Origin: Adineta steineri
Lineage: Eukaryota > Rotifera > Eurotatoria > Adinetida > Adinetidae
Direction: 5' to 3'
DNA length: 64,000 nt
Assembly (NCBI GenBank): GCA_905250115.1
Contig: CAJNOI010000136.1
Coordinates: 62,001 to 126,000 of the forward strand
In this document: in pieces, positions 24,169-37,571 of the stretch
How the letters are laid out: every line of letters starts with the position of its first letter
Numbering within the stretch: the first letter of the stretch is position 1
Program-made: the position numbers and the translations under genes
Notes under the pieces: generated by a model
Seen by the model: only the letters and a program-made list of their open reading frames with translations
Told to the model about the DNA's origin: nothing
The model's database searches: none

Positions 24169-24974
24169 TATTCAAATGAAATAATAAATCTGAAAAAATA
24201 ATTATAAAGTGTATCATATCAGACGATAAAAATTTTATTCTACGTTTAGTTTGATACGTTGAAATAATCAATGGGCTATAGTTAAGATTATAAGTAGTCA
24301 ACCGTGGAAAACAAAAATACTGGGTACAAGCAGTGCAAATAAAGAAAGAAAAAAATGAATGCACGATTTCCATTATGGACACCTGTAATTATGTGAATTA
24401 TATATTATATTACGATTTTGAAGAAAGACTAGGTGAGTTACATTACTTACTGATCAATATGCTACCACACAATTATATTATTTTATTTGCTGTAAATCTA
24501 CTATTTACATACAACTTAACTAATTAGCCGTTCGTTATCATAGAACAAAGGACCATCTGTGACAAACCAATGAAAACCATGACGTGTTCGTTTCGTGCAA
24601 ACAATCATTGAATTTCTTATCTTATTCATATATTATAATCAAAATTATGTCATTTTTTTTCTTAACAATTCTTCAAAGTTTCATAGTGATTTGCATATAA
24701 AGTATTTGCTTGTATTAAAACAAAAATTAAGCAACTACTGAAACATCTGAAAAGTAAAATTATTAGAAATGATACACCGATAACCGGATCTGTTGTCTAT
24801 TGAAATAACGAAATAGAAATGTTCATTAACAATAAAAAAAGCAAAAAAAAATTTGAATAACAATAGTAATAATAATAATAATATTCACTGTTAATTGAGA
24901 AATATTAACGGAATGACTGTAAGATAAAGAAAAAAAATAAGTCAAAGACAAAACAATTGTTCTGTTCAGTTCGT
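24169..24974. other. Intergenic; ACAT 5' flank and FAM174-like 3' flank
   Basis: AT-rich. A short ATTATA-rich stretch and a (TAA)n run near 24870-24885 are the only features. No gene recognised. Confidence 0.4.
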
Positions 24975-25466
24975 TTATTTGCGTACAAACAATGTATCAT
25001 CTTCGATTTCTTCTTCATCATCATCATTAGCATCGAAGAGCGGCTCTTCCATGGAACTTGGATCAGTAATTAATGTGTACCTTTTTGGTTGACGTTTTTT
25101 GCGTAAACTAAGATAATTAAATATTTTCTATGTATACAAAGAAAAATGGTCTTTTACTTACAGAAATGACTTTAAACCGACATACATTAAAATAATACAA
25201 GTAATAGCAACAACTACAATAGTACCACGCATTAATGTACCTCGATCCAGTCGTGCAAAAGCATCATGTATTACATTTTTACTTTGATCAATTCTATGTT
25301 TTATTGATGTTGGTATTATCGTACTATTTAAATTCATTGTCATGTTAATATTGGAAAGTGAATGATTCGTTGTCGTAATTGAAAAGTCTTCAACAGCCTG
25401 TGTTAAAGTTAGATAAAATAATACAGTAATAGTGAATGACACGTATAAATCATTAACCAATACCAT
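24975..25466 (-). CDS. FAM174-like single-pass membrane protein
   Basis: Two exons, 25466-25162 and 25107-24975, 438 coding bases, 145 residues. I chose the ATG at 25466 because it gives a signal peptide (MVLVNDLYVSFTITVLFYLTLTQA). The longer open frame to 25622 would place extra hydrophobic stretches before it. The ectodomain is short and Asn/Ser/Thr-rich with several N-glycosylation sequons. It is followed by DRGTLMRGTIVVVAITCIILMYVGLKSFLLRKKRQPKRY, the membrane helix and basic stop-transfer. The cytoplasmic tail is acidic and ends DDDEEEIEDDTLFVRK, matching the FAM174 pattern of a dibasic juxtamembrane region followed by an acidic TLF(D/E)-type end. FAM174 proteins are small Golgi or plasma-membrane proteins of poorly defined function. 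Confidence 0.7.
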
Positions 25467-26006
25467 TCTATAGAAAAGTATATCAACCAATCTATGTATA
25501 AAATAGAAACTAATCACAACAAAATATAAGAAATTTGCCCAGAGGACACGTGCTGCTGTATATAAATATGCCGATTTATTAATAGAGATAGATAGTAGCG
25601 CTAACATGTAGTAAGAATACATCTGTCATTCTATGACTAATACTAATTTTCATCGAAAGGGGGCACTATCTTTCATCAAATACTTTTCAATAGAAAGAAT
25701 TATCTTCTCAGTATTTTGATCCTCATAACTTACTTTAATATATGAATTTCTTCATACAAATAACAGAAATATGTATATTTCATTATCAATAAATCCATTT
25801 CTCTTTTGTTTTTTTTTTGTCATCATAGTCAATGAAAATGTAAAAAAAAAAGAAACGAAACCTAATCGTTGTTGATGTTCAGTGAAATAGCATAAAATGT
25901 TTTTAAAACAGATTCAGTGGTATAGATCCACATACAAGCGATAAATTAATGAGTAAAGATACAAAAAGAAGAGAAAGAAAAAAAATCACGACTGTTTTAG
26001 CAAAAT
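25467..26006. other. Intergenic, no gene seen
   Basis: Lies between the FAM174-like start and the ARPC2 stop. Poly-T/poly-A stretches near 25806 and 25845. Nothing else recognised. Confidence 0.4.
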
Positions 26007-27213
26007 TCATTCAATACCCGCTGATGCATCACCTAAAAAGAAAAAGACGAATTTAGAATTTTAATTTACATCATTTTTTCTTCTATTTACCAGCACCACG
26101 TCGAAAATTCTTCTTAACTTCAGGTCGAGCCAATTGAAGACGTTTCAAAAATTCATTTGTCTTATGACGCATATGTGCATGTAAATATGCTTTACAACAT
26201 TTAATATGATAATGAAAATAATTACGAAGTGTATGAATGAGATTAATTGTATTATCACGTGCTGCTGCTTTTGTATGACGTGGAAAAAGAACTAATAAAA
26301 TATTTGATTGATATTTATTATTTATCTTTATGTGAATTAAAATGTATTCTTACCAAAAGTTAAATAACCAATATTATCACCTGTACGAGCATCAGGCATA
26401 TCTTTTAATTCTTCCGGTGGTGTACGATAACTAACAATAACTTGAGGTGCTTGTTGAAATTGTCGTCGTCGTTCTTTAAATTCCTTAAAGTAAACAAATG
26501 ATGATTAAGAAAAAGTTTTGAAAAACAATTAATTCTTACTTCCATAAAAACACGACCTATTATATTATCATCTGGATCTTTGAATACAGTTGAAAAAATA
26601 ACAATAACACGATCAGCTGATGCATCAACATACATTGTTTCATCATCACGATAATGTATAACTGCTCGTTTATGATTTCCAGCTGTTATTTCTTGATTTG
26701 CTTGATATTCAAAATATTTTTCAAAAACAGCCGCAAAACAATTTCGTTTAAGCATAGCTATTTTACGAACAAGTGGTAACCAAACTTCATTACTATCACC
26801 TTTAGGTAATTGTGTATTAAAATTTAATGCTAATGTTACATTGTAACCTTCTAAAGGCGCTACAAGTAAATCACCATATTCTCGACGAAGAACCTAAATA
26901 AATATAATTATTTATAAGATATTTAAAAAAAACTATAGAACATACTTCATCAGTACCATGTTGTTCTAAATCACGAAAAAATTTTAATTTAATGCTAACA
27001 GTAAATGGTTTATCTCGTGAACTTGTTATATGATAAAGTGCACCATCGAAATCTAAAGTTGAATATTATTTTATTTTATCTTTGTATGTTTCAAAATTGC
27101 TTACCAACAACATCAGTTTTTAATTCAACTAATTTTTCTTTACGTAAAAATGTTTCAATTTGTAATGTTAGTAATTCTTCAATGATACGATTATGTACTT
27201 CAAGTAAAATCAT
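26007..27213 (-). CDS. ARPC2: Arp2/3 complex subunit 2 (p34-Arc)
   Basis: Six exons on the minus strand: 27213-27105, 27052-26946, 26893-26540, 26483-26354, 26291-26091, 26032-26007. Total 927 coding bases, 308 residues (human ARPC2 is 300). The N-terminus [13 protein letters not shown], the central [18 protein letters not shown] and [21 protein letters not shown], then [26 protein letters not shown] and the C-terminal IGYLTFVLFPRHT with the long helix are all close to animal p34-Arc. With ARPC4 it forms the structural core of the seven-subunit Arp2/3 complex that nucleates branched actin and contacts the mother filament. The gene is divergent to the K+ channel gene, with 276 bases between the two start codons. 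Confidence 0.95.
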
Positions 27214-27489
27214 TGTTTTGATCGAGTATTATACACACACACAATAATAAATGGAATATCTGAAATATTAAAATATCTTTTTAATTGATCATAACATTTA
27301 CTGACGAATCCAATATTTAAATAATATCGGTTATAACAATGAGACAATGATTCATCCTTTCAGACAACTTTTTCTTTTTTTTGATTGATAAAGGTATTGC
27401 CAATAGAGGGCGACATATATCAACAATATATTATTTCTATGTTAAAAAATGAAAGAAAAACGACGCGCGTAATTATTAATCTCAAAATA
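27214..27489. promoter_or_regulatory. Shared divergent 5' region of ARPC2 and K+ channel genes
   Basis: 276 bases separate the two divergently oriented start codons. Both core promoters and 5' UTRs must lie here unless a 5' intron exists. An (AC)n run sits at 27232-27242. No specific factor site is called. Confidence 0.4.
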
Positions 27490-28841
27490 ATGACTAGTTC
27501 GGCAAAAGATGCTCTCGAACGTCTTCTATCAATGACAGCATTTTTCGAATCTGATGATGATCGTTTAACAATTAATATTTCCGGTACTCATTATGAAATC
27601 AATGTTTCTGATCTAATAAATTTTCCTGATACAATTCTTGGTGATCCATTAAAACGTATACGTTATCTTGTACCAGGTAAAAGTGATTATTTCTTTCCAC
27701 GTCATGCAAGTTCATTTGAATCTATTCTATATTATTATATAAATGATGGTGTTCTCATTAAACCTGAAACTATTCCAGCAATGATATTCTATGAAGAAAT
27801 ACGATTTTTTCAATTAAATGATAAATTAATTCAAACATTTTATAATGATTATCTATCAATAAATGAAGAGGAGAAGAACACTGAATCAAATTCTTGGTGG
27901 AAAAAATCATTACATCATTCATCTACTTTAATTAATACTTTTTCTGCTGTATTTAATGCTCTCGCAATTTATTCTTTATGTTTAGAAACAATGAGTATCT
28001 ATCGAAATGCTTATAACACCATGTGGATGATAACACATCCATCAAAACCTCTTAATCAAACAGAAGGTTTTAAATGTTCAGATATTAGTTTACGTCCTTA
28101 TCAATTTATACCCTATTTCATGTCAGAAAATACAACATTAGAAATTATTTGTATAACATGGTTAGTTAACATGTTTTACGTATGTTGATCTGAATAATTG
28201 AATTTAGGTTTTATTTCGAATTATTTATTCGTACATTAACTACACCTTCATTTATTCATCTGATAAATGATCCAAATTTTGCATTAGATATTTTATCAAT
28301 ATTACCAACAATATTAAGTCAAATTATTTATCGATTTTATATTTTCGAAGAAAAAGAAACTCGATTATTTGATTATTTAACATGCTTAAAATTATTTCGT
28401 CTATTTCGTTTAACTCGTCATGCAAAATGTTTAGAAATATTTATAAAAATTTTATATATTAATTTTAAAGGTATTCTTATGTTAACAATATTAATTATAT
28501 TTGGAATATTTTATTTTGGTTTAACACAATTTGTTCTTGAACAAATGTCACAAGAAAATGAAATTAAAAATATTGGTGAAGCACTATGGCATGTAAATAG
28601 ATGAGATACAAAATATTAGATTTAGATATTTATTTTTAATTATTAGGGATTTACAGTTATTGTAACTATTGGTTATTCTGATATTGCTGAATATCAATTT
28701 TTATCTTATATATTTGCTATTGTCGGAGTTTGGTATGGTTCGATTTCCATGGCTATTATTTTACCGAGTGTTACTCAATCATTTAATATTTTTCATAATT
28801 TAAAAAATCGTCGACATGTAATTAAATATAAAACGAAATAA
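27490..28841 (+). CDS. Shaker-type voltage-gated K+ channel with a GYS selectivity filter
   Basis: Three exons: 27490-28160, 28208-28592, 28647-28841, 1251 coding bases, 416 residues. The first in-frame ATG with good context is used. A T1 tetramerisation domain (residues about 22-125) includes INISGTHYEINVSDLINFPDTILGD and the Kv1-like FFPRHASSFESILYYYINDG. S1 follows near 145-170. S2 spans the first intron (ICITWFYFELFIR). S4 is LKLFRLFRLTRHAKCL, with five basic residues every third position, so voltage sensing looks intact. The pore helix (GEALWHGFTVIVTIGYSD) carries TIGYSD where Kv channels have TVGYGD: the second filter glycine is serine. S6 reads LPSV in place of the Kv PVP hinge. The C-terminal tail is only about 18 residues. 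It is plasma-membrane and tetrameric by family. Conductance and selectivity cannot be assumed normal. Confidence 0.9.
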
Positions 28842-28884
28842 CTAATTAACAGATTTAATTTATTTTTATTAAATTTATATACAT

Positions 28885-31800
28885 TTAAGATAGTTCAAAA
28901 CCGGCATTAGCTTTGATAGCATATCGCAGTTTATCCACAAGTATTCGACGTGTTTTATAACTGGGTAATCTATGAAGAGAAGAAAAAATGAAATGAAATT
29001 AAATCTATAAAACTCACTTTAATAAATTGAAACATGTTGAACTTGATGGAAGTCGTTCCGATGATGTTCGATTAATACTGATCATATTACGAAATATTCT
29101 TCCTAATGAATCACCTTCCTCCTAAAATTTTTCAAAAAAAGAATATATATATATATATTTAATTTGAGAGTTTCATTTCTACTTCATGTTCTGAACTTTC
29201 TAAACAACGAATTGTAAATGGTGGATTCAATGCACGAAATCCAAGTAATGGTGCACGACCTGAGCTTGTTACAAACTAATACAAAAACAAAATATGTTTA
29301 CTTTAAATTCAAATCGATAACTCATACTCGAAGAAAAAGTGCTCTTTCTTCTCTTGTAAAATCTTGTTCAAGTGTTTGCCAAAGCCATTTAATAACTGGA
29401 TGTGTACGATGATAACCACCTTGATAAACAACATTTGTCTTTAAATCTTCAAGATCAATATCAGATGATTCACCTGATATTAATTGTTGTAATTCTGGAA
29501 CAGAAAACATATTAATCCATTCGGGTTTCATTAATGTTTTAAAACCATCAGTAAACATTTTTATTTGACTTTTAATTCGTGTATATGTTCGATAAACTGA
29601 CATTCGATGGATATAAACAATTCTAAAACAAAAATTTATTATTAGAAACAAAAAACAAACGAAATTTGTTTTCCCTCATACTTATCATCACTTGTTACAT
29701 TAATATGTCTTCCACATGGAATAATATCATATGTCATCAGCTCACCAAGTACATCTTCATCAATTGAATAAGTTAAAGCCAGTGATGATACATCACCATC
29801 ATAATGCTTAATAAAATTTAGATTATTATAAAGATCTCTATCAAGAAACATTAAATCATCAAAACATGAATAATTAAGATTTTTTCGTGATATTAAATGA
29901 CGTAAAAAGAATGGTGCTAATTCAATATCCAAAACAATTTGTTCATAAACAGCTTTGCCTAAGATTTTACCAATAAAATTAAAAAGATATAAATAATTTT
30001 CTGTTCGATCAGATATTGGAGATGGATATAATGTTCGATTTTCTGTTACCTAAAATAGAAAAAACAAATTCGAATAAAAAATATTGAAAATTCATCATAC
30101 TTTAAAAAGATTAAATGCAGGATCAAATGCTTGTCGTGTTACATCTTGAATAAATTCTTTAAATATTCCATTTTGATCAATACCAGCTTCAGCAAGGCCT
30201 TGTTGATTAATAAAACTAATACGAATCGTATTTTTCCATGTACTCGATGAAGCACTTTGTAATGATCGAAAAGCATCCTATATTTGTTTTTTTGAAAATA
30301 GAATTTTGAATTTTTAATAGAAAAATATTTACACCAAATAGATTTGTTCGATGAATTTCATAATAATTTTTTGTATGATATCGTAATGATGAGATTTCAT
30401 TACATTCTTTTTCTTTATCACGTTCGATAAACATTTGAAGAATTTTAACACGCTAAATAGATAGATAAGTTTACAAATGGTTAATCGGCTTTTTTTTCTT
30501 CTAAATACGTACATCTTTAAAAGTAAGAATATGAGGAATTTGTTCAAGAAGATAAAAAGCACATGAATCATCACGTTCAAGATCAGCCATAAATGATGAT
30601 GATGATTTCACATCACTATTCAAAATATAAAGGGATCTCATATCTTTTATGAACAAATTACCGAATAAGCCAATGTGAATCAGGTGTAAATGATTTTCTT
30701 GAATTTCGTTCATGAAGTAAAATAAGAAGTTGATGAAGTGTTTTATATAACTGACTATTTTCGAGTTTTAATTTTGGGGATGTTGTTGTTGTTCGTGTAA
30801 ATTCCACACGTATTAAACGATAAACAAATTGATTTAAAAATAAACAAAATTGTGACCAACTTTCAAGTTCTAAATATTTTTGTTCTTTATACATTTCTTC
30901 TTCGTCTAAAACTCTTTATTAACAAAGAAAAAGAATTAATAATATCAAACATTATCGAAATTTCCTTACGTAGCAAGATATAAACAGAAATTACAAAATA
31001 ATTGAAGTAAATCTAATATTGGATGATGATCATCTTTATTCATTTCATAGATTTTTGTTAATTCTTTCAAACCACATGTAGGACCGGTATTATTTAAAAA
31101 TTGCCATAAACTACTTATTAAACTATCTTGTAACGAAAGAGCTAAATGATTCAGAAAATATTAATTGAAAAAAATATATTTAAAAAGAAAAAAGTTTTAC
31201 CACAAAGTATTTGTAATCTTAATTCAGTTAAAGTTTGAATTAATTTTTGATAAAATGTTGTTATACGACATATTGAATGTGTTAATTCATCGGTTGTTAA
31301 TTTATCGACTGTAGTTTTTGAATGAAATAATTTTTCGAATTTAGCTCGAATTATATCTTCAGAAAAAAACCAAATTAGATCTTGACGAGAAGAAAAATGA
31401 TTTACTTGTTTCTTTTTTTCCTGTTGATGATTGATTTCCTGATGATGATGTTGTTGGTATTGATTCAAATAACATATTAACAAATGATTTTGACCAAAGA
31501 TATTTATATTGTGTAATAACACGTTGAACGATTTCTTGATGTGATCTGAAATGATATAGTTGAAAGAAGAAAATTATCCTTTAAAGTAAACATACACAAT
31601 CATTGCATTTGTTTTTCCTCGAACATGACCAATAATTGGATGCCAAACAGTCGTCGTTTTTGTTTGTTTTCCACTTTGTACATCGACAGTTTGTCGTTGT
31701 CGACATACATCTAATATATTTAAGAGACTTTGAAAAAATGGTTGTTTCATTGCTTCGATTTGACTTGGATCAATACTGGCCAATGCAACAATATTTCCTA

Positions 31801-33244
31801 TTTATATATATATAATTTATTTCTAAGTATAATAAATCAATATTTACCAAGCAGATAGCAGAGTTCTATAATATCAATATTTTCAGTTAAACTAACTAAT
31901 GATTCTTGAACACCAAATATACAAATAAGATGATTGAATAAATCTTTTTGACAAACCATTTGAAATGTCTGAGAATTACAAAAGAAGATTTAATGAAAAT
32001 AAAATTTTTTTTGTACTTTATGTGAAGTCTCATGACACATTGTTATAAAAGTTGGTATAGTTAGAATTGTTTGAGCAAATAAAATAATATGTATTCGATT
32101 GAAATCACTGCTTAGTAAAAGTCTACAAAAATAACAAAATAAAAATTAGGAAAAATGATTGAAATCTGTACTTAAAAACTAATGTAGCTATATTATTAAT
32201 CATTGATGATTCTAAACGTCGTTGCATACAACGAATCATGGCAATCTTTAGAAAATAAATCAATTGATTAGTTAAATATGAAAAGAACATTTACTTTAAG
32301 AGATTTAAGAAGATTATGTTGACCAAGATAAATTATAAAACTATGATTGAGAGCAAGCATTGTTTTTAGAAGAAGTTCGTCTAAAAATATTCACAAGTCT
32401 TATGAAATAATAATACTAATCAATATAGAAACATACTGGAATTATTTTGTACAGCTTTCCAATTTTGACAATCAGTCATAAGATAAACATAATTTATACA
32501 ACTCATTATTAATTGTATATCAATAGCTGTTGTTAAATCTGTAGTTTCAAGTATTTTAAGTACAATTATCAAAAGATCTTGATTAAATTTCATCCATTGA
32601 CTATTGATTTCTTTATTGAAAAAAGCAGCCAAATAACTATACTAAATATGCAAATATCAAAAAAATCAATTAATTCCTACATTTTCTTTTATCTCTGACA
32701 TACTTTAATATCATCTGCTTGTATACTTGTTGAAATATAATTTAATACACCTAATAATAACTAAATAAATAAATGAAATAATCTAAACATTCTATTTCAA
32801 TGCATACTTGTTGTAATTCTAATGAATTATTTTTTAGTTTCATTCGATTATAATAGAGAAGAAAATGTTGTAAATTAGTGAACATAGTAGATGCTTTGAA
32901 AGAAAATATCACTCATTAGAAAAAAATAAATGAATATATGAAAAATATGTTACCAAGTTGTAAGGATGGATATTTTTGTGAATTTGAATCAGTAAAACCA
33001 AGAAATATTGAATTAAGTTCATTTCTAAATTTAATATGAAGATAAAGACTTTATTATGAAATTAAAATCATTACTTTCGATAATCTCGATATTTTTTTCT
33101 GACAAGATAACCTCGTACTATCTTTTGAATAATAATAACTGACTGTTGAATTTGTTTTTCACGACGTCGAGCGTCACGTGCCTCATCCAAATTATGTAAA
33201 AAATCATTTTTATTTGTATCTGTTTGCAGTTTTTTAGGAAACAT
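28885..33244 (-). CDS. UBE3C: HECT E3 ubiquitin ligase UBE3C (Hul5 orthologue)
   Basis: Many short exons with introns of about 45-60 nt span 4.4 kb on the minus strand. The N-terminus (ATG at 33244, MFPKKLQTD) leads into a helix and an IQ motif (IIIQKIVRGYLVRKKY), as in UBE3C. The middle is a helical repeat region. The HECT domain occupies about 30.2-28.9 kb: LDIELAPFFLRHLISRKNL, DLYNNLNFIKHYDGD, LMTYDIIPCGRHINVTSDD, INMFSVPELQQLISGE, YQGGYHRTHPVIKWLW, SGRAPLLGFRALNPPF. The last two exons are 29121-29018 and 28969-28885. The catalytic Cys is at 29034-29032 in LPSSSTCFNLLK, and the protein ends YAIKANAGFELS, the conserved UBE3C tail. It extends K48/K29-type chains on proteasome-bound substrates. 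Internal exon borders were checked only at the ends. No break seen in the HECT part. Confidence 0.9.
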
Positions 33245-33543
33245 TGTTCTTCTTTGAAACGCTTAGTCTTAATCTCTGAATTCAATCGATCGATCCATTT
33301 CATATGAGAAAATTTGATTGAATAATGAAAAACTCCAATAAATAACTTTCTTAGTGTGACATCTGTAGACATTGTATTCCTATATTAAAAAACAGTAGCG
33401 TAGAGCTCGAAAGTTGAATTCAACTATGAAGAATATAAATAAAACAAATTATTATTTCAGTTTAACTTCTTGTCTTTCTTTTTCTTATGCCTTTTATTTA
33501 AATAAAACCGGAAAACAAAACACTCTTAACAAATGAAAACGAC

Positions 33544-36500
33544 TCATTCAACAAAATAAACTAAAACATTGCCAATATCTTGATCACCGATAACAAGTGT
33601 TCCATGTCGAGAATCAATTTGTAAAACTTGATTTTTATTTTGAAATTCTTCAAGACCTTGTAATGGTGTTGTTATATTTGGTAATGTTCGCGTATAAAAT
33701 TCCCAATTTTGAAAATAAAATAATCGAATACTTTTATTTGCTTTTAATTGATGATCACCATGTCGTCTAAGACGTAATTCTAATTTTTCAATTGTATCAC
33801 CTTTCATAACAGGTATCGAATATTCAAAATGAGATGAATATGGTTGACGATTAATAAAACGTATTGGAATTGTTTCTTCATGACGAAAATAAATTAATGG
33901 TTTACCAGGTAAAATATCTTCAAAATTAGTTAACATTAATTGATTATTTTCATTCTCATCAGCTGAACAAATATTAATTTCTTCTAAATTAAGTGTACGA
34001 CGAAGATAATCTTGATTGATTCGTAAGATTTCAAATTCATCAAATGATAAATGTTGATCTAATGATTCAATATTACCACTTTTTTCAACTAATTCTTTCG
34101 AATAAATAACAAATGGCATTAATTTTTTCACATATTTTTTATCAATTTCTTTTCGATCTTTAAAATGACTTGATAATTGTTTATTATCAGGTAATGTTTT
34201 ATTATTTGATGAATATAATTGTTTTAATTCATTAATAACAAATGTTTGCCATGATGGATATGATTTAGCAACATAGATTGTACCATGTGTTGGAGTTAAA
34301 TGTGATTGAGATTTGATTTCTTTTGATTTTGGATTTGTTTGTTGTGTTGTATAAGATTTATAACGAAGACGAAAATCATGAGCAGTATCAGTTAAATAAT
34401 TATATGAATCAATTAATGATTCATCAACTTCACCTGCAATTGGCCATTTTGCATTCATTATTGTTGTACCAGGATAAAGAAATTGATAAACATAATCACA
34501 TATATGTGGACAAATAGGTGATAATAAAATTGTTTGAACTTCAATATATTTTTTCAATAAATGTAAATTCATTTTCTCCGATTCAGCACATGAATCTCGA
34601 TAATTATCACGTGCAATTTGTAATTCAAAAAAGCCTGTTTTAATAACATCTTTAAATAACATTTTTTCATAATTTTCTTCTGTTAATTTTATAGCACGAT
34701 TCATTCGTGATTCAAATACTTGATCATAATAAGTATAATTTTTATCAGTACGATAAGTTAATTTTTGATGTTCACTAAATTCTTCATTTGTTGAATCGGA
34801 TGAAACATGTAATTTATGTTTAACCCAATTAATAACTGATGAAACAACAGTTGAATGATCTTCTGTTGAACTTTTTCTTGTTGTTGGTGATGAAGGATTT
34901 TCTGATGCAAGTTCATGTAAATTAATATCTAAAACTTCTTTAGCCCATTCAATAAATGTCGAAAGACGTAAAAGTTGTGCTTCAGCTACTTCTTCTTCAA
35001 AATTTGCGTCTTCAATTGAATCACCAGCATTAGCTAATGTTATACGCATAGCATCAGCTGAATATTTATCAATGGCTTGTGATAATGTTAAAAAATTACC
35101 AGTTGATTTGGACATTTTCTCACTATTCAATAATAATAATCCAGTTGCACAAAATGAACGTGGCCATAATTCTGGATTTTTTGGCCAAATAGCTGTATGA
35201 TGATAGATGGAATAAGTAAGATGATTTGGAATTAAATCTTTGCCACTTGTACGTAAATTAACTGGATACCAATACTGAAATTCATTACGAAGATAATCAA
35301 GTGTTGCACGAGGAATATCTGTTGTTAATGATGAATAGGATTTTTCCTTAAAAAATATATAATCCCAAACTTCACTTGTTAATTGTGTTGGAAGAATATT
35401 TGCTGGACCTAATTTTTCACCATTAAATGAATCTCGTCCTTGTAAAAGATGTGCAACAGTATAATAAGCCATATAAATAGTTGAATCAGATAATGATTCA
35501 ATAACATATTGTTTATCCCAAGGTAATTTTGTTCCAAGACCAAATGAACGTGAACATGCATATTCATGTAACCATTCGATAACACCTTGATATTGGTTAC
35601 GTGCTTCATTATTATAAACATTCATTTGAGCTAATGCACGTTTTGTTTCTTCTTTCCATTCAGCATTTCCATAATCAAGAAACCATTGATCAACAAGTGC
35701 AACAACACATTCATCATTTGATCGAGATTTTACTTTTCCTTCTGGTTCTTGATAAATACATCCATCTCCATTCTTTATTAAATCATCTCGAACAAGTTTT
35801 TTTGCTTCTGATACTTTTGTATTGGCATATTTACCAACTAAAAGTATGCCTTCATAAAATGATTTCGTATAAATGATTTCTTTTGCTTTTACTAATTTAT
35901 CTTGATCATTTTGTGATTGAATTTTCATTTCTTCACAAATTTTTTGTGCAGAAAGATTACCATAGGGGTCAAGTTGAATTATTGGTACTGGATCATATGG
36001 TAATACCATTGATTCTGTAATACCATATTTTTCACGTAAATTGACTTTATTTTTAAGATCAGTTAAAGCAGCAAAATCATCGGGTGAATCACTTGGGACT
36101 GATGTAACAACACCTGTACCTTTATCTTCTTTGATTGTCATCATAGGTAAAACATAAACTGTTTTATAATGTGAATATGGTGCATGTAATGGTAATCCAA
36201 ATAATTCACTACCAACAAATTCAGCTAAAATTGTATATTGACCATAAGTATTTGTAAATTCTTGATAAGCCATATTATGAGCGGCACGTCGTGTACAAAT
36301 AAGAATACCATGTAAACGTGTTTCAAATGCTATATAATTTATTTCTGGACCAATCCAACAATTTGTTTGTCCATACATTGTTTCTGGTCGAAGTGTAGCA
36401 GCAGCTAAATAAACACCTTGTGTTGTTGATGTTATATGAGATTTTAATTTTTCTGGTATATGATCATCATGAATACGTAATTTAATTAATGTATATTCTT

Positions 36501-37571
36501 GTGGACCAACACCTTCACCACTACTTCGATCATGATCCATACATGGTTGTTTATCTTTTGGTGAATAAATTGTATATCGTTTACCAAATTGAATTCGACC
36601 ATCTTCTTTCAAATGATGAAATTGCCAACGAACAAATGAATCATAAAATGGATTAGCATCAGTTGTAATAAATGAACGACGCCAATCAACTTTTAAACCC
36701 ATTAATTCAAGATCTTTCTTAACAACTGATGGAAAATAAGAAATCCAATGTTTTGGATCAGCAAATTTACGAATTTCTTCATCATCATCCATTCCGATAC
36801 TACGCATGATTTGCCATTGATATTTATCACCAGTACTCTTTGCTGCTGCTTTACTCTATCCAAAAATAAGTCATTTTATTCTTCATATATATTATCAAAA
36901 AATAACAAAACTTACTTTCTTGCTCTTAAATTTACTATCAACTTTACTACTTTCACTTTCTTTTGATTTTGCTAATTTTTCTTTTTCTCTTTCGACATCT
37001 TCACTTGTTGTCTCAGGAAATTTGGGTGGAAAACCAAAGTCTTCCATTTCACGTTTTAGTTTTTCTGCAGAAGCCTTTTATAATTAATATACAAGATTAA
37101 TCAAAAAAATATTCTTATTTATAAAAACTTACTTGAATAGGCATACCAGTACAATGAAATCCAAATGGAAATAAACAATGTTTACCACGTAAACGTTGAT
37201 AACCAACAGAAAACTAAAAGAAATAAAGAAAATAAGTATGAAACATCAATATTCAATGTCAAACCTCGCATCGAGATAATGAAAATGTATGACCTAAATG
37301 AAGACGACCATTCATATATGGATATGGAAATGTTGCCAAAAATGTATTTGAACTAGAATAAGAACACATCACATATATATAATAAAAATCAATGAATAAA
37401 ATCTTACTTATCAGTAGAATGACTTGGTGCATCAGCTTCAAATATTTTCATATCGGCCCATAATTTTTGCATGTGTTTTTCTATTTCACGCATTGTATCC
37501 AGTTTAACTGTTGAGCGTTTTTCACCAACCACTGCTGCTGTTGCAGCTGCAGTTGTCTTTGCTGTTGCCAT
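33544..37571 (-). CDS. LARS1: Leucyl-tRNA synthetase, cytosolic
   Basis: Five exons on the minus strand: 37571-37408, 37352-37265, 37213-37133, 37074-36916, 36855-33544. Total 3804 coding bases, 1267 residues, somewhat longer than human LARS1 (1176). Class I motifs are intact: HLGH in [15 protein letters not shown] (exon 2) and KMSKS in [12 protein letters not shown] (near 35100-35125). The CP1 editing domain carries the [14 protein letters not shown] and [18 protein letters not shown] segments. The cytosolic or archaeal-type C-terminal extension follows, including the anticodon-binding [12 protein letters not shown] region. It charges tRNA-Leu in the cytosol, and in animals it also reports leucine to mTORC1. 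The Lys/Ser-rich stretch near exon 4-5 ([13 protein letters not shown]) is a likely insertion accounting for part of the extra length. No disruption seen. Confidence 0.95.

Noticed and set aside
33118-33372. An 84-residue minus-strand frame starting upstream of UBE3C
   Set aside because: It is out of frame with the IQ-motif exon. The ATG at 33244 gives a UBE3C-like N-terminus.
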